Origin: Halorubrum alkaliphilum
GTDB taxonomy: Archaea > Halobacteriota > Halobacteria > Halobacteriales > Haloferacaceae
Assembly (NCBI RefSeq): GCF_017873815.1
Contig: NZ_JAGGKQ010000012.1
Location: 19,854 to 83,853 of the forward strand
Reading direction: 5' to 3'
DNA: 64,000 nt
Part shown: piece by piece, positions 63,869 through 64,000 of the stretch
How positions within the stretch are numbered: the first letter of the stretch is position 1
Layout of the letters: each line of letters opens with the position of its first letter
Position numbers and translations under genes: made by a program
The notes under the pieces: generated by a model
What the model was told of the DNA's origin: nothing
Seen by the model: only the letters and a program-made list of their open reading frames with translations
Databases searched by the model: none

Positions 63869-64000
<132 letters not shown>

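Overview
The window looks like a chromosomal piece of a halophilic archaeon (class Halobacteria). The evidence is very high GC, strongly acidic proteins, an A-type ATP synthase operon, archaeal chemotaxis genes including cheF and a HEAT-repeat partner, Sec61-beta, ribosomal protein L40e, TiaS, and many leaderless genes with a TATA-like box about 25-30 bases before the start codon. A Halorubrum-like relative is my guess from overall feel; nothing in the window proves a genus. Calls rest on reading motifs and gene order. No database search was run.

Layout. 1-7.3 kb: an S9 peptidase running off the left edge, a receiver-like protein with Glu in place of the phospho-Asp, an Fe-S scaffold, a zinc-ribbon protein, GlmM, a Tat lipoprotein and a small cluster of RecA/KaiC-type ATPases. 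8-15 kb: chemotaxis cluster, with cheW divergent from cheB-cheA-cheR-HEAT-cheF, the latter tightly coupled by overlapping stop/start codons. 15-28.9 kb: HAD hydrolase plus class II aldolase, a PAS histidine kinase, regulators, small zinc-finger proteins, an ABC exporter, the fused folC-folP gene, a DHH phosphoesterase and thioredoxin reductase. 29.7-43.5 kb: threonine ammonia-lyase, a MATE exporter, L40e, thioredoxin, Sec61-beta, pdxT-hisE, a bacterial-type LeuRS, kynureninase and an Lhr-type helicase. 44.6-53.9 kb: the A-type ATP synthase genes atpH-I-K-E-C-F-A-B-D on the minus strand. 54-64 kb: a MinD-like ATPase with a long acidic tail, an archaeal XRE regulator, TiaS, several small enzymes and microproteins, a TnpB element whose tnpB carries an in-frame amber codon, and two conserved haloarchaeal proteins.

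Mobile and repeat DNA. Two structural families stand out. (1) A dispersed 350-500 bp intergenic repeat occurs three times (about 28.9-29.5 kb, 40.0-40.5 kb inverted, and 63.6-63.9 kb). Its copies share a conserved block of about 57 bases, are bounded by TTTATAA motifs, and contain long stems whose sequence differs between copies while pairing is preserved. (2) A terminal hairpin of the form CCCC..CCTACT ... TTGAGG..GGGG occurs at both ends of the TnpB element (60.8 and 62.4 kb) and at both ends of a gene-less 350 bp segment at 33.9-34.3 kb, which therefore looks like a non-autonomous derivative. These two families are the best candidates for undescribed biology here.

No rRNA, tRNA or CRISPR array was found. 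The last 130 bases are poly-C rich and probably unreliable.
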